64,000 nt of DNA from Myxococcales bacterium (GTDB lineage Bacteria; Myxococcota_A; Polyangia; Haliangiales; Haliangiaceae). The stretch is taken from contig JADJGV010000006.1 in the NCBI GenBank assembly GCA_016707895.1, positions 248,001 to 312,000 of the forward strand, in the 5' to 3' direction. This document shows, piece by piece, positions 52,099 to 61,252 of the stretch (position 1 is its first letter; every line of letters begins with the position of its first letter). The notes under the pieces were generated by a model that made no database searches, had not been told where the DNA came from, and was given only the letters and a program-made list of their open reading frames with translations. The position numbers and the translations under genes were made by a program.

Positions 52099-54657
52099 TC
52101 ACCGCGCCGCGAGCGCGTCGTCGAGGTGCACCAGCGCGATCGCGTCGGCCAGATCGACCCGACGCAGCGTCACCGCGTCGTCGGCCGTCGTGATCGCCAG
52201 CGTCGTCTCCTGCAGCCGCGTCGCGATGTCGTCGAGCTTGGCCGCCAGCGTCCGGCTGAGCACCGCCGCGCTCTTGAGCTTGCGCAGCGCCACCAGCTGG
52301 TCCATCAGCTCGGCCTGGCGCGCGCGGTACTCGGCGGCGCGATCGCGCAGCCCGGCGGCGCGCTCGATCGCGTCGATCAGCGCCGCGTGGGCCGCGAGGA
52401 AGGCCGCGAGCTGCTGCCGGAGCGCGCCGCTGGCGCGGCCGCTGTCGACGAACAGCCGCAGCTCGCCGACCGCCGCCTCGTCGGTGAAGGCCAGCCGCCG
52501 GATCATCGGCGTGGCCTCGCGCAGCGCCAGCGTGCGGGTCGCGCCGGCGCCCAGCTCGACCGCCAGCAGCACGTGGTCGCCGTCGCGCTCGCTCGGCACG
52601 CCCGGCTCGAGCAGCGTCCACCCGGCCTCGACCGGGTGGCGCACGTAGACCGTCGTCGGCGTCCGCAGCCGGCTGGTGATCGTGAGCGTGGTCGTGCGCA
52701 GGTGCTGGACCTCGGCGGTCGCCACGCCGCGGGCCACCGCGGTTAGGCGCGCCAGCTCGTCGGCGGTGCCGCGCTCGCGGGCCACGACGATCTGGCGATC
52801 GAGCGCGTACGGCACGACCGCGGCGGCGTGGGGCGCGATCGCGTCGGCCAGGCCCTCGCCGACGTAGCGGCCGGCGCCGTAGACCGTGATCGGCCCGGCC
52901 TCGAGCGTGGCGCCGGTCGGGTTGGCGACGCGCACCGACTTGAACGCGAACCGCGCGTTGCCGCGCTCGCCGTCGCCGTCGTAGAGGTACACCTCGCGGC
53001 CGGTGGTCGGCGCGCGCAGCACCGACACCATCGCGCTCTGGCCGTCGGCCACGCGCACCGTGGTCGGCGCCGCGAACAGGCTCTCGCCGATCGGCGGCGC
53101 GTCGGCGCTGACCTCGGCGCGCGCGGTCGCCGCCGCCGCGGTCTCGGCGCGGCCCGCGGTGCCGGCGACGATCTGCACCATCGCCCGGGCGCCGACGCCG
53201 GCGCTGGCGACGCCCACCCGTGCGGGCGCGACGCCGGCGTCGATCAGCTGGTTGCGCACCAGGTTGGCCCGGGCCAGCGCGGCGCGCTCGGGCGCCAGCT
53301 CGCCCGGCGCCGCGAAGCCCTGCACCACCACCGGCCGCCGATCCTTGATCAGCCCCGCCGCGACCTCCTTCAGCTTCTGATCGCCCAGCCGCACCTGCGC
53401 GTACGGATCCGGCGGCGGCGGCGGCGGCGATCGCGGGGCCTCGTCGTCGCCGCGACCGGGCGCGGTGCCGAGCGTGGCCCCGAACGTGCGCCCCGGCACC
53501 GGGATGTTCCGCGTGTACTCCTGATCGATCGTGATGCCCTGGGTGGTCGAGGTCGGATCGATCGCCGGCGGCCGGTCCTCGACGACGATCGTCTCGCGGA
53601 CCGCCGTCTCGGGGTTGATCTTCTGGAACACCGGCGTGGTCTTGTTGACCCCGACCCGGATGCCGGAGCGCGCGACCGTCACGTCGCCGAAGTAGAACGT
53701 CATCTGGTAGTCGCCCGGCGCTAGGCCGGTGACGCGGTAGCTGCCGTCGTCCTCGGTGATCGCGGTGCTCGAGCCGCTGGGGCCGGTGACCGCCACCGTC
53801 ACGCCCGACAGCGCGTCGCCGGCGATCGTGTCGGTGACCCGGCCCTGGATCGCGCCGGTCGTGGCGGTCCCGCCGCCGGGCTGCGGGATCACCGCCGGGG
53901 CCACGGCGACCGGAGACGGTGACGGAGCCGGAGCCGGAACCGGAGCCGGAACCGGAGCCGGAGCCGGAGCCAGCGCCGGAGCCCCGGCGCCCGCGCCGCG
54001 GATCTCAGCCGCGTCCAGCGTGATGAGCGGGGTCGCGGCGGCGACCGCGCCGCCGTCGCCGCCGTAGGGGCTCACCGCGGTCGGCGGCGCCACCGCGAAC
54101 ACCTCGTCCTGCGCCAGGGTCGCGCGATCGACCGTGCGCACGCTCCACAAGTCGTAGCGGAACGACATCGCCGCGCTCGCGCCGACGCCGACCGCGACGT
54201 CGTTCCAGTCCTCGCCCGACTGGTTGTCGACCACGGCCCAGCTCTCGAGCATCGCCGCGTCGTCGTCGCCCAGCACCAGCCGATAGCTCGGCTTCCACGC
54301 GGCTGCGTCGGTGATGTAGGTCATCACCACCTCGGCCGCGCCGGCGCCGACGTCGAGCGCCATCTCGATCACCGGCGCGTCCGCCGCCTGCCGCCGCGGG
54401 AACGTCACCGACAGCGGCCGCCCCGAGCGCGCGTCGACCACCGTCAGCGACTTCAAGAAGTCGTCGACGCGCTCGCGCGGCACCCGCACCCGCACCTGGC
54501 CGCCCACCACCCGCGCCCGCCGCTCGTAGAACGCCACGCCGTTGCGATACACGACCACCTTGCCCAGCGGCACGCGGTCGACCGCGACGTGGCGCAACCC
54601 GCCTCCGCAGCCCGTGACCATGCTGACGACCAGCGCCAGCGAGATACCTCGACGCAT
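52099..54657 (-). CDS. DUF4139/DUF4140 lipoprotein, paralogue 2, with CarboxypepD_reg, TonB-plug-like and OmpA-like inserts
   Basis: The 852-residue protein starts MRRGISLALVVSMVTGC (lipobox VTGC, Cys17) behind AGGAGGT. It shares the DUF4140/DUF4139 frame with its neighbours. The insert here is longer. It has a Pro/Ala run coded by GGAGCC/GGAACC repeats (about 53926-53985), a carboxypeptidase-regulatory-like beta sandwich (about 266-345, GAIQGRVTDTIAGDALSGVT, DDGSYRVTGLAPGDY), then a TonB-plug-like segment (ITIDQEYTRNIPVPGRTFGA, about 374-393) and an OmpA-like domain (about 425-500). This is the N-terminal order of an Oar-type TonB receptor without its barrel, grafted into another protein. 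Confidence 0.85.
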   Translation of the reverse strand: MRRGISLALVVSMVTGCGGGLRHVAVDRVPLGKVVVYRNGVAFYERRARVVGGQVRVRVPRERVDDFLKSLTVVDARSGRPLSVTFPRRQAADAPVIEMALDVGAGAAEVVMTYITDAAAWKPSYRLVLGDDDAAMLESWAVVDNQSGEDWNDVAVGVGASAAMSFRYDLWSVRTVDRATLAQDEVFAVAPPTAVSPYGGDGGAVAAATPLITLDAAEIRGAGAGAPALAPAPAPVPAPVPAPAPSPSPVAVAPAVIPQPGGGTATTGAIQGRVTDTIAGDALSGVTVAVTGPSGSSTAITEDDGSYRVTGLAPGDYQMTFYFGDVTVARSGIRVGVNKTTPVFQKINPETAVRETIVVEDRPPAIDPTSTTQGITIDQEYTRNIPVPGRTFGATLGTAPGRGDDEAPRSPPPPPPDPYAQVRLGDQKLKEVAAGLIKDRRPVVVQGFAAPGELAPERAALARANLVRNQLIDAGVAPARVGVASAGVGARAMVQIVAGTAGRAETAAAATARAEVSADAPPIGESLFAAPTTVRVADGQSAMVSVLRAPTTGREVYLYDGDGERGNARFAFKSVRVANPTGATLEAGPITVYGAGRYVGEGLADAIAPHAAAVVPYALDRQIVVARERGTADELARLTAVARGVATAEVQHLRTTTLTITSRLRTPTTVYVRHPVEAGWTLLEPGVPSERDGDHVLLAVELGAGATRTLALREATPMIRRLAFTDEAAVGELRLFVDSGRASGALRQQLAAFLAAHAALIDAIERAAGLRDRAAEYRARQAELMDQLVALRKLKSAAVLSRTLAAKLDDIATRLQETTLAITTADDAVTLRRVDLADAIALVHLDDALAAR

Positions 54658-54667
54658 GTAGAACCTC

Positions 54668-54770
54668 CTGCCCGCCTCCACGCGCCCGACCCCGGATCGG
54701 TCGACCCGCGTGGCTCACGCCCCGTGACACGCCGCGGCGCCGCACCCGCGGGGTGCGACAGCGCTCGGGT
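54668..54770 (-). promoter_or_regulatory. Upstream region conserved with that of paralogue 1
   Basis: This is the counterpart of 51980-52075, with the same ordered blocks CACGCGCC, GTGGCTCA and GGGGTGCGACAGC. It fills the gap between the small carboxypeptidase-regulatory-like gene and paralogue 2. Confidence 0.45.
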
Positions 54771-54774
54771 CCGC

Positions 54775-55155
54775 TCACCGCATCCCCGCCTCCACCGCCT
54801 GGTTCACGATCCGCACCCAGCCCCGCGCCGCTGGCTCGGGCCGCCGCGTGAGGACGCCCCAGCCGACGTCGAACGTCAGCGTCCAGGCCCCGGTCTCCAC
54901 CTCAAGCTCGTAGTGGCCATCCGCCGCTGTCGTCGCGCTCACCCGCCGCTGCCCCGACGTCGCGACCACGATCACCCCCGCCACCGGCGCGCCACTGCTG
55001 CGATCCCGCACTACCCCGCGCACGAGCGCGCCCCCGCCCTCGCGCAACGCGAAGCGCGCCGCGTCACGTCGCCGCCCCATCGGCGCCGCCCGCGCCCCGT
55101 CCGCGTCGAACCGCGTCGCCGCCATCGCCAGACTGGTCGCCGGAAGCATCGTCAT
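54775..55155 (-). CDS. Small carboxypeptidase-regulatory-like domain protein
   Basis: The 126-residue product from MTMLPATSL consists mainly of one CarboxypepD_reg-like beta sandwich (GVVRDRSSGAPVAGVIVVA, then TTAADGHYELEVETGAW). This is the domain type found at the start of TonB receptors and inside the adjacent paralogue 2. The N-terminus is only weakly hydrophobic, so export is uncertain. An upstream Met at 55191 is an alternative start. It may be a free-standing remnant of the same domain pool. Confidence 0.6.
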   Translation of the reverse strand: MTMLPATSLAMAATRFDADGARAAPMGRRRDAARFALREGGGALVRGVVRDRSSGAPVAGVIVVATSGQRRVSATTAADGHYELEVETGAWTLTFDVGWGVLTRRPEPAARGWVRIVNQAVEAGMR

Positions 55156-55378
55156 GCGCGTTCCGACGCGCCGCCCCCCGCCACCGATCACTCCTCGCTG
55201 CTGACCGCCGCTGGCCGAGTTGCGGCGTCACGCCAGTGACTGCGACCGCCGCGTCGCGCCACCGCCCGGCGGGCCTGTCGCAGGCGCAGCGGCGACGACT
55301 CGCACCGGATCCACCGCACGAGTATCCGTCATCGATCCGCCCTGGCGGGCCCAGCGCACACGGGTGAACGTCAGCGCG

Positions 55379-55801
55379 ATGACGTGCCGTGCGATGCGAG
55401 CGGTGGTCGCGCTGGCCGTGGTCATGCGACTGACCGGCTGCGCGTGGTCCGAGCGCTGGCGCCTTCCACCTCCGGCCCGGGGACCGCTCGAGCCCTACCA
55501 GCGCGTGTGCTACCGCGCCGAACCGGCGGTGCTGCTCGGCGTGGTCGGCGACGTGCTCGCCGCTTACCGCTGGGACGTCACGATCGACGTGCCCCGCGGC
55601 TGGGTGTGGGCCCAGTCCGGGGCGGCCTATGTCCGCGCGGCCCTCGACACCAGGGCCAACTGCAGCCGGATCGCGATCAGCGGGGGATACCCGGCCGATC
55701 CCCACGCCGACGCCGTCCTGGATCCATATGCGATGGCGCGCGTGCTGTATCCGTTGATCTACCGGCGCCTGTCGATCTACGTCGTGGTCGAGCTGACGTA
55801 G
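55379..55801 (+). CDS. Small lipoprotein of unknown function
   Basis: The start at 55379 (MTCRAMRAVVALAVVMRLTGC) is chosen over longer frames because it yields a signal peptide with lipobox LTGC (Cys21). MRAVV at 55394 is equally possible. The mature part of about 120 residues has no recognised domain (EPAVLLGVVGDVLAAYRW, TRANCSRIAISGGYPADPHA). It converges with paralogue 3, with 15 bp between stops. The 223-bp gap before it holds its promoter, and nothing else is visible there. Confidence 0.65.
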   Translation: MTCRAMRAVVALAVVMRLTGCAWSERWRLPPPARGPLEPYQRVCYRAEPAVLLGVVGDVLAAYRWDVTIDVPRGWVWAQSGAAYVRAALDTRANCSRIAISGGYPADPHADAVLDPYAMARVLYPLIYRRLSIYVVVELT

Positions 55802-55816
55802 CCTGCGCCGCCCGCC

Positions 55817-58123
55817 TCACGGCGTCGTGACGGCCAGGTGCGCCGCCGCGTCGGGCAGCGTCAGCTCGGCCAGCGCGTCCTGGAAGCGGACCTTGGCCAG
55901 CATCAGCTTCTCCTGGTTGTCGACGATGTCGATCGTCGTCTTCTGCACGCGGTCCGAGATGTCCTTCATCTTGTCCTGCAGGTTGCGCGACAGGCTGGTC
56001 GCGGTCTTGACCTTCTTGAGCGAGATGATCTGGTCGTTCAGCTCGTCCATGCGCAGGCGGTACTCGGCGGCGCGGTCGCGCAGGTTGGCGATCTTCTCGT
56101 CGGTGTCGATCACCTCGCGGTGGATCGCCAGCAGGTCCTGGAGCTGCTTCTTGAGCTCGGGGCTCGGGTGCGGGCTGTCGACGAACACCTTCATCATGTC
56201 GAGGGTGGTCGGCTGGGCCAGGTCGAGCGTGCGGGTCAGCGGCGTCGCCTCGGCGATCTCGACCACCTTGGTCTCGCCGGCGCCCAGCGCGATCTCGAAC
56301 AGGTGGGCGTCGCCCAGCCGCTCGTAGGTCTTGGGCGCGTCGAGCACCAGCCAGCCCTTCTCGGTGGTGTGGCGGACGTAGACCTTGGTCGCGGTGTGCA
56401 GCCGGCTGGTGAAGGTCAGCTTGGTGCGCTTGATGTGCTGGACCTCGGCGGTCAGGATGCCGCGCTGCAAGGTCACCAGCCGCGCCACCTGGTTCTCGGT
56501 CGCGTCGTCGCGGTCGACCACGATCTGGCGATCGAGCGCGAACGGCACGACGACGTTGGCCTTGGGCGGGATCGGCTCGGTCAGGCCCTCGCCGATGTAG
56601 CGGTCGTCGCCGTAGACCGTCACCGGCCCGGTCTCGAGGGTCGAGTCGGTCGGGTTGTGCAGCCGCACCGCCTTGAACGCGAAGCGGTCGTTGCCGCGGT
56701 CGCTCTCGGCGTCGTACAGGTAGACCTGCTCGCCGTCGGTCTCCGCCCGCACCATCGACACCATCACGCTGGTGCCCTTGGCCACGGTCATGGGGATCTC
56801 GGACTGGAAGTGGCTCTCGCCCACCGGCGAGGCGTCGGCCTCGGCCGGCTTGGCCCCGCTCGCGGACTTCTCGGCCGTCGGCGCCTCGGTCACCATCCGC
56901 ACGCCCGCGCGCTGGCCCGACACCGCGCCGCGGTTGACCACCCGGATCTGCGCCGGCGGCACGCCGGCGTCGATCAGCTGCATCTTGACGATGTTGGCGC
57001 GGTCCATCGCGCGCTGCTCGCTGCCCGGCTCGTTGGCGTCGGCGTAGCCCTCGATCACCAGGTTGCGGCGGTTCTTGATCAGGTCGGGCGCGAGCTGCGC
57101 CACCTTGCGGTCGCCCTCGGACACCCGCTGCCGCTGGTACTCGAGCTGGGCGCGCTCCTGCTCGAGCTTGGCGACCCGCGCCGCCTTGGCCGCGTCCTTG
57201 GGCTTGGCCGGGCGCTTCTTGCTGCCGCTGTCGTCGCGGTAGCTGCCGCCGCCGCCCGCGCCGCTGCCGCGCGACACGCTGGGCGGGGCCGGCGCGATGC
57301 TGCCGCTGGTGACGTCCAGGTTGCCGAAGTCGCCGTCGCTGCCGGCGTCCGGATCCGGCGCGTAGTCCTCCGACTCCTCGGCGTTCCGGGCCAGCCGCGC
57401 GTCGAGGTTCTCGGGGTGGCCGGCCGGCCGGCGGATCTCGTCGTCGCCGAGCTCGGCGACCATCGTCGGGGCGGCCTCGCCGCCGGCGCCGCCGTAGGGC
57501 GACACCGCAGTCGGCGGCGCCACCGCGAACTGCTCGTCGATGTGCAAGGTCTCGCGCTCGACGGTGCGCACGCTCCACAGGTCGTAGCGGAACGACAGCG
57601 CCGAGCTCGAGCCGACGCCGACCATCACGTCCTTCCAGTCCTCGCCCGAGGTGTTGTCGACGATGGCCCAGCCCTCGAGCATGACCTTGCCGCTGTCGGA
57701 GATCGCGATGCGGTAGCTCGGCTTCCACACCGGCGCCTCGGTGACGTAGGTCAAGACGACGTCGGCGACCTGGCCCGGCTCCTTGGCGGTCGGGATGTCG
57801 AGCGTCATCTCGAGGAACGGGCCGCCCTCGGCCTGCTGGCGCGGGAAGCTGGCCGGCAGCGGCTTGCCGGTCTTGGCGTCGACCACGGTCAGCGACTTCA
57901 GGAAGTCGTCGACGCGGTCGCGCGGCACCCGCACGGTCAGCTTGCCGCCCTCGACCTGGGCCCGGCGCTCGTAGAACGCGACGCCGTTGCGGTAGACGAC
58001 GACCTTGCCCAGCGACACCTGGTCGACCTTGACGAAGGTGGTGCTGGGCTTGGCCTTGGAGGCACAGCCGGTGGCGCCAGACAGCGCGGACGCGAACAGG
58101 AAGCCGGCGAGAAGCTTGCGCAT
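55817..58123 (-). CDS. DUF4139/DUF4140 lipoprotein, paralogue 3, with OmpA-like insert
   Basis: The start at 58123 (MRKLLAGFLFASALSGATGC) gives a lipobox ATGC (Cys20) behind a GAGG site. The 768-residue protein has the same DUF4140 (VVVYRNGVAFYERRAQVEGG) and DUF4139 (APVWKPSYRIAIS, GEDWKDVMVGVGSSS) frame and C-terminal coiled coil as the other two. Its insert (about 235-330) is charged and low-complexity (KKRPAKPKDAAKAARVAKLE) and leads into an OmpA-like domain (LVIEGYADANEPGSEQ, ANIVKMQLIDAGVP). It lacks the TonB-plug segment and may represent the ancestral form. Confidence 0.85.
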   Translation of the reverse strand: MRKLLAGFLFASALSGATGCASKAKPSTTFVKVDQVSLGKVVVYRNGVAFYERRAQVEGGKLTVRVPRDRVDDFLKSLTVVDAKTGKPLPASFPRQQAEGGPFLEMTLDIPTAKEPGQVADVVLTYVTEAPVWKPSYRIAISDSGKVMLEGWAIVDNTSGEDWKDVMVGVGSSSALSFRYDLWSVRTVERETLHIDEQFAVAPPTAVSPYGGAGGEAAPTMVAELGDDEIRRPAGHPENLDARLARNAEESEDYAPDPDAGSDGDFGNLDVTSGSIAPAPPSVSRGSGAGGGGSYRDDSGSKKRPAKPKDAAKAARVAKLEQERAQLEYQRQRVSEGDRKVAQLAPDLIKNRRNLVIEGYADANEPGSEQRAMDRANIVKMQLIDAGVPPAQIRVVNRGAVSGQRAGVRMVTEAPTAEKSASGAKPAEADASPVGESHFQSEIPMTVAKGTSVMVSMVRAETDGEQVYLYDAESDRGNDRFAFKAVRLHNPTDSTLETGPVTVYGDDRYIGEGLTEPIPPKANVVVPFALDRQIVVDRDDATENQVARLVTLQRGILTAEVQHIKRTKLTFTSRLHTATKVYVRHTTEKGWLVLDAPKTYERLGDAHLFEIALGAGETKVVEIAEATPLTRTLDLAQPTTLDMMKVFVDSPHPSPELKKQLQDLLAIHREVIDTDEKIANLRDRAAEYRLRMDELNDQIISLKKVKTATSLSRNLQDKMKDISDRVQKTTIDIVDNQEKLMLAKVRFQDALAELTLPDAAAHLAVTTP

Positions 58124-58152
58124 GAGACCTCGGGGAGCGGTGGGTGGACGGA

Positions 58153-58170
58153 CGTCAGGCACACCTGACG
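58153..58170. promoter_or_regulatory. Inverted repeat CGTCAGG-N4-CCTGACG
   Basis: A perfect 7-bp inverted repeat with a CACA spacer lies 30-47 bp upstream of the paralogue-3 ATG. It is symmetric enough to be a repressor site or a small leader hairpin. Confidence 0.45.
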
Positions 58171-58242
58171 GCCGGGCCGCATGGCGACCCCGCTCCGGTG
58201 CGCATTCGATAGCGGGTGAGACGCGCCAGCGCGACCCGCGGT

Positions 58243-59211
58243 CTACGGTCGGCGGGGTTTCTTACCAGGGCCTGACAGGCCGCCGGTGTCGGCGCCGGTG
58301 ACCACCGCGCGGGCCTGGGCCCGGCGTTCCTCGAGCTGATCCAAGGTCTTGGGCCAGTCGGTCTTGAGCAGGCGCGACAGCCCGCGATCGGCCAGGAGCT
58401 TGCCGCCGGTCTGGCACGGCGCGCAGTAGTTGGCCTCGTTGTCGGCGTACCGGATGCGCTGGACCGGGGCGCCGCAGCGCGGGCACGGCTGCCCGTACTT
58501 GCCGTGGACCGCCATCTCGGGGCGAAACGCGGTGACCTCGTCGGGGAACCCGGCCCCGACCTCGGCGCGCAGCCGCTCGATCCACCCGGCCAAGCACGCC
58601 CGCGCGGCGTCGAGCAGCGCCCCGGCCTCGGCCGGCGTGAACGTCCGGGTCTGCTTGAACGGCGACACCGCGGCCAGGTGCAGGATCTCGTCGGAGTAGG
58701 CGTTGCCGACGCCGTCGATGATCGTCGGATCGGTCAGCGCGCGCTTGATGGTGTGGTTCTCGGCGGTGAGCGCGGCGAGGAAGCTGGCCGGGGTGGCGGC
58801 GAACAGGTCGAGGCCGCCGCGATCGAAGTCGGCCAGCGCCGCGGCGCCGCGCACGACGTGCAGCGACGCCCGCTTCTGCTTGGACGCCTCGGTGAAGCTC
58901 AGCGTGCCGTGCGCGAAGTCGAACGCCGCCAGGCCGAGCTTGCCGGGCAGCGCGGCCCCGGGCGGCTTCCACCGCAGCCGCCCGGCGATCATCAGGTGGA
59001 TCACCGCGGACAGCTCGTCGTCGAACCGCAGCACCAGGCGCTTGCCGAGCCGCGCCACGCCGCGCACCACGCGGCCGACCAGCGCGGTCACCGGCGGGTC
59101 GAAGGTGCGCACGACGAACGGGCTGGGGACGCGCACGCCGACCAGCGCGTGCCCGACCACGGTCGCCGCGAGCCGCTCGACGTAGATCGTGATGTCGGGC
59201 AGCTCAGGCAC
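58243..59211 (-). CDS. mutM: Formamidopyrimidine-DNA glycosylase (Fpg/MutM)
   Basis: The 322-residue protein starts MPELPD, so Pro2 (the Schiff-base nucleophile) and Glu3 are present. Lys57 (LGKRL), IDGVGNAYSDEIL (165-177) and the C-terminal zinc finger (Cys243, 246, 263, 266) complete the Fpg/Nei set. The enzyme excises oxidised purines and cleaves AP sites. A tail of about 50 residues after the finger (Lys/Arg/Pro-rich) exceeds the usual length. The start overlaps the end of the methyltransferase gene by 8 bp, so they are likely co-transcribed. Confidence 0.93.
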   Translation of the reverse strand: MPELPDITIYVERLAATVVGHALVGVRVPSPFVVRTFDPPVTALVGRVVRGVARLGKRLVLRFDDELSAVIHLMIAGRLRWKPPGAALPGKLGLAAFDFAHGTLSFTEASKQKRASLHVVRGAAALADFDRGGLDLFAATPASFLAALTAENHTIKRALTDPTIIDGVGNAYSDEILHLAAVSPFKQTRTFTPAEAGALLDAARACLAGWIERLRAEVGAGFPDEVTAFRPEMAVHGKYGQPCPRCGAPVQRIRYADNEANYCAPCQTGGKLLADRGLSRLLKTDWPKTLDQLEERRAQARAVVTGADTGGLSGPGKKPRRP

Positions 59212-60379
59212 GCTCGCGCTCGCGGAACACCAGCACCTTCAGGTAGTCGGCCTCGGGGAAGCCGACCGGGTGATCGACCTCGGGCGGCAGGTCGCGCTCG
59301 AGCGCGAAGCGGCGGCCCAGGGTCGCGTGGGCGACCTCGGTGAACTGCCGGCGGCTGACCCGCGAGGTGCAGCACGCGACCACGATGCGCCCGCCTGGCG
59401 CGACCCGGGCCGCGGCCGCGGCGTGCAAGCGGCGGTAGGTCGACAGCACCCCGGGCACCTGATCGATGCGCGACGTCATCGACGGCGGATCGACGATCAC
59501 CAACTCGAACCGCGCGTCGCCCGGCGCCTGCTTGCACCACGCGAAGACGTCGGCGTCGACGAACGCGTGGCGCGCGGGATCGCCGACGTGGTGGGCCGCG
59601 GCGAACGCCAGCGCGTCGGCGGCGCGATCGATCTGCGTGACGTGGGCGGCGCCGGCGTGCTCGCAGGCCCGGCCCAGCGTGCCGGTGTACGCGAACAGGT
59701 TGAGCACCCGGGCCTCGGCCAGCGGCGCGGTCCGGCACCAGCGGCGCAGCCCGCGCAGGTCGAGGAAGGTGCCGCTCTTCTGGCCAGTCTTGGGGCGCGC
59801 CGCGAAGGCCAGCGGCCCCTCGCGGAACCACGCCAGGTCGGCGGCCACGCCGGCCACCACCCGCGGCGCCGCCGCCCCGCCGCCGACGCGCCGCTGCGCG
59901 CCCCGGACGACCACGCCGGCCGCGCCCAGCGCCCGCGCCACGCGCAGCCCGGCGAACCGCGCCAGCGCGTCGAGGCCGGCGCCGTAGGCCTGGGTCACGA
60001 CCGCGGCGCCGAACACGTCGACCACCACGCCGGGCAGGCCGTCGCTCTCGCCGCTGATCGCGCGGAAGCCGTCGGTCTCGTCGCGCAGCGCCTTGCGCCG
60101 GGCCAGCGCCGCCGCGACCCGCGCCGCGAAGTCGCCGGCCCGCGGCCGCACCACCGCGCGGTCGAGCACGCGGATCGCGATCGCGCCCTCAGCGGCGTAG
60201 ACGCCGTGGCCGACCACCTGGTTGCCGCCGTCGTACAGCGCCAGCCACTGGCCGTCGGCCAGCGCGCTGGTCGCGCTCGACACCTGGCCGCGGAAGATCC
60301 ACGGGTGGCCCTCCTTCACCACCGCCAGCGCGCGCTTGGAGAGCTGGTAGCGCTGCGGAGACGCTCGGCGGGTGGGCAC
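59204..60379 (-). CDS. rlmI: RlmI-family 23S rRNA cytosine-C5 methyltransferase
   Basis: The 391-residue protein has an N-terminal PUA domain (LAVVKEGHPWIFRGQV) and a Rossmann methyltransferase domain. The RlmI-type signature is PKTGQKSGTFLDLR. SAM-binding LNLFAYTGTLG, the VIVDPPS motif and the late VVACCTSRVSRRQF, whose cysteine is the expected catalytic one, follow. E. coli RlmI makes m5C1962 in 23S rRNA and has a similar length (396). The exact target here is inferred. The gene overlaps mutM by 8 bp. Confidence 0.88.
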   Translation of the reverse strand: MPTRRASPQRYQLSKRALAVVKEGHPWIFRGQVSSATSALADGQWLALYDGGNQVVGHGVYAAEGAIAIRVLDRAVVRPRAGDFAARVAAALARRKALRDETDGFRAISGESDGLPGVVVDVFGAAVVTQAYGAGLDALARFAGLRVARALGAAGVVVRGAQRRVGGGAAAPRVVAGVAADLAWFREGPLAFAARPKTGQKSGTFLDLRGLRRWCRTAPLAEARVLNLFAYTGTLGRACEHAGAAHVTQIDRAADALAFAAAHHVGDPARHAFVDADVFAWCKQAPGDARFELVIVDPPSMTSRIDQVPGVLSTYRRLHAAAAARVAPGGRIVVACCTSRVSRRQFTEVAHATLGRRFALERDLPPEVDHPVGFPEADYLKVLVFRERERA

Positions 60380-60469
60380 CGACGACAGGCTAGCGCGGAC
60401 GCGGCCCGCGGCTCAATCGCCCGGCCGCGGTTCGCGTGGTACCACCGCGCGGTGTTCGCGTTCGCGATC

Positions 60470-61147
60470 ATGGCGGCGCCGGTCGACGACCTGCGGACGT
60501 GGGTCACCGCCGCGCTCGCGCCGTACGGCTACGCGCTCGGCGACGCCGGCGAGGTGATCGAGCGCCGTCACGGGACCAGCGGCCTGCGCTATCGCGTCGA
60601 CGGCCCCGACGCCTACGCCGCGCGCCCGTGGCACGTCGCGCGATCGCCGTGCCCGTTCGTCGGGCCGCTGGCCGGCTACGTCACGATCGAGCCGGTGTGG
60701 GAGACGTTCGCCGACCACCGCGAGCTGAAGCTGGGCTTCCTGCGCGAGGGCCGTGGCGTGCTCGCGCGGCTCGACGACGATCGCGCGCTGGCCGCGGTGG
60801 CGCTGCGGCGCTTCGACCTGGGCTGGCAGCTCGGCAAGTATGGCTTCGAGGACGGCGACTGCCTGCTGACGCGCGACGGGGACACGCCCTACGCCACCGA
60901 CGTGGTCGACCGCGTGGACGCCGCGATCCGCGCCGCCGGGTTCGACGTCGAGACCAGCTGGAGCCCCACCTGCCACAACCCGCTGCGCGTGCGGGACGAG
61001 CAGCTCGTCCGCGACTGGCCGCGCTTGCCGCAGGTGTGGCGCGACGGGGCCCGCGTCGATCCCAGCGCGCTGGACGGCGTCGAGGTCGAGATCTGGGCCT
61101 ACGACTTCGCCGCGCTCGACGACGGCATCGACGACTTCTGGCGCTGA
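60470..61147 (+). CDS. Hypothetical protein
   Basis: From ATG 60470 this gives 225 residues (MAAPVDDLRTWVTAALAPYG). A GTG at 60452 with TACCAC 6 nt upstream is an alternative start. The sequence is soluble, with conserved-looking patches YVTIEPVWETFADHRELKLG and FDLGWQLGKYGFEDGDCLL, and an acidic end (YDFAALDDGIDDFWR). I recognise no family. It is divergent from rlmI with a gap of about 70 bp. Confidence 0.6.
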   Translation: MAAPVDDLRTWVTAALAPYGYALGDAGEVIERRHGTSGLRYRVDGPDAYAARPWHVARSPCPFVGPLAGYVTIEPVWETFADHRELKLGFLREGRGVLARLDDDRALAAVALRRFDLGWQLGKYGFEDGDCLLTRDGDTPYATDVVDRVDAAIRAAGFDVETSWSPTCHNPLRVRDEQLVRDWPRLPQVWRDGARVDPSALDGVEVEIWAYDFAALDDGIDDFWR

Positions 61148-61252
61148 GGTCCAGCGGGTTCGGTGCGCTCGGCGGTCGCCGCGCGCCTTCCTCCCGCCGT
61201 TCTCCCTTGACCCCCGCGACGGCATCCGGTCCCATCGCCCCGGGGAGCCATC

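Noticed and set aside
55838..58168. Plus-strand open frame opposite DUF4139 paralogue 3
   Set aside because: It has antisense-type composition, while the minus strand is homologous to the two neighbouring paralogues.
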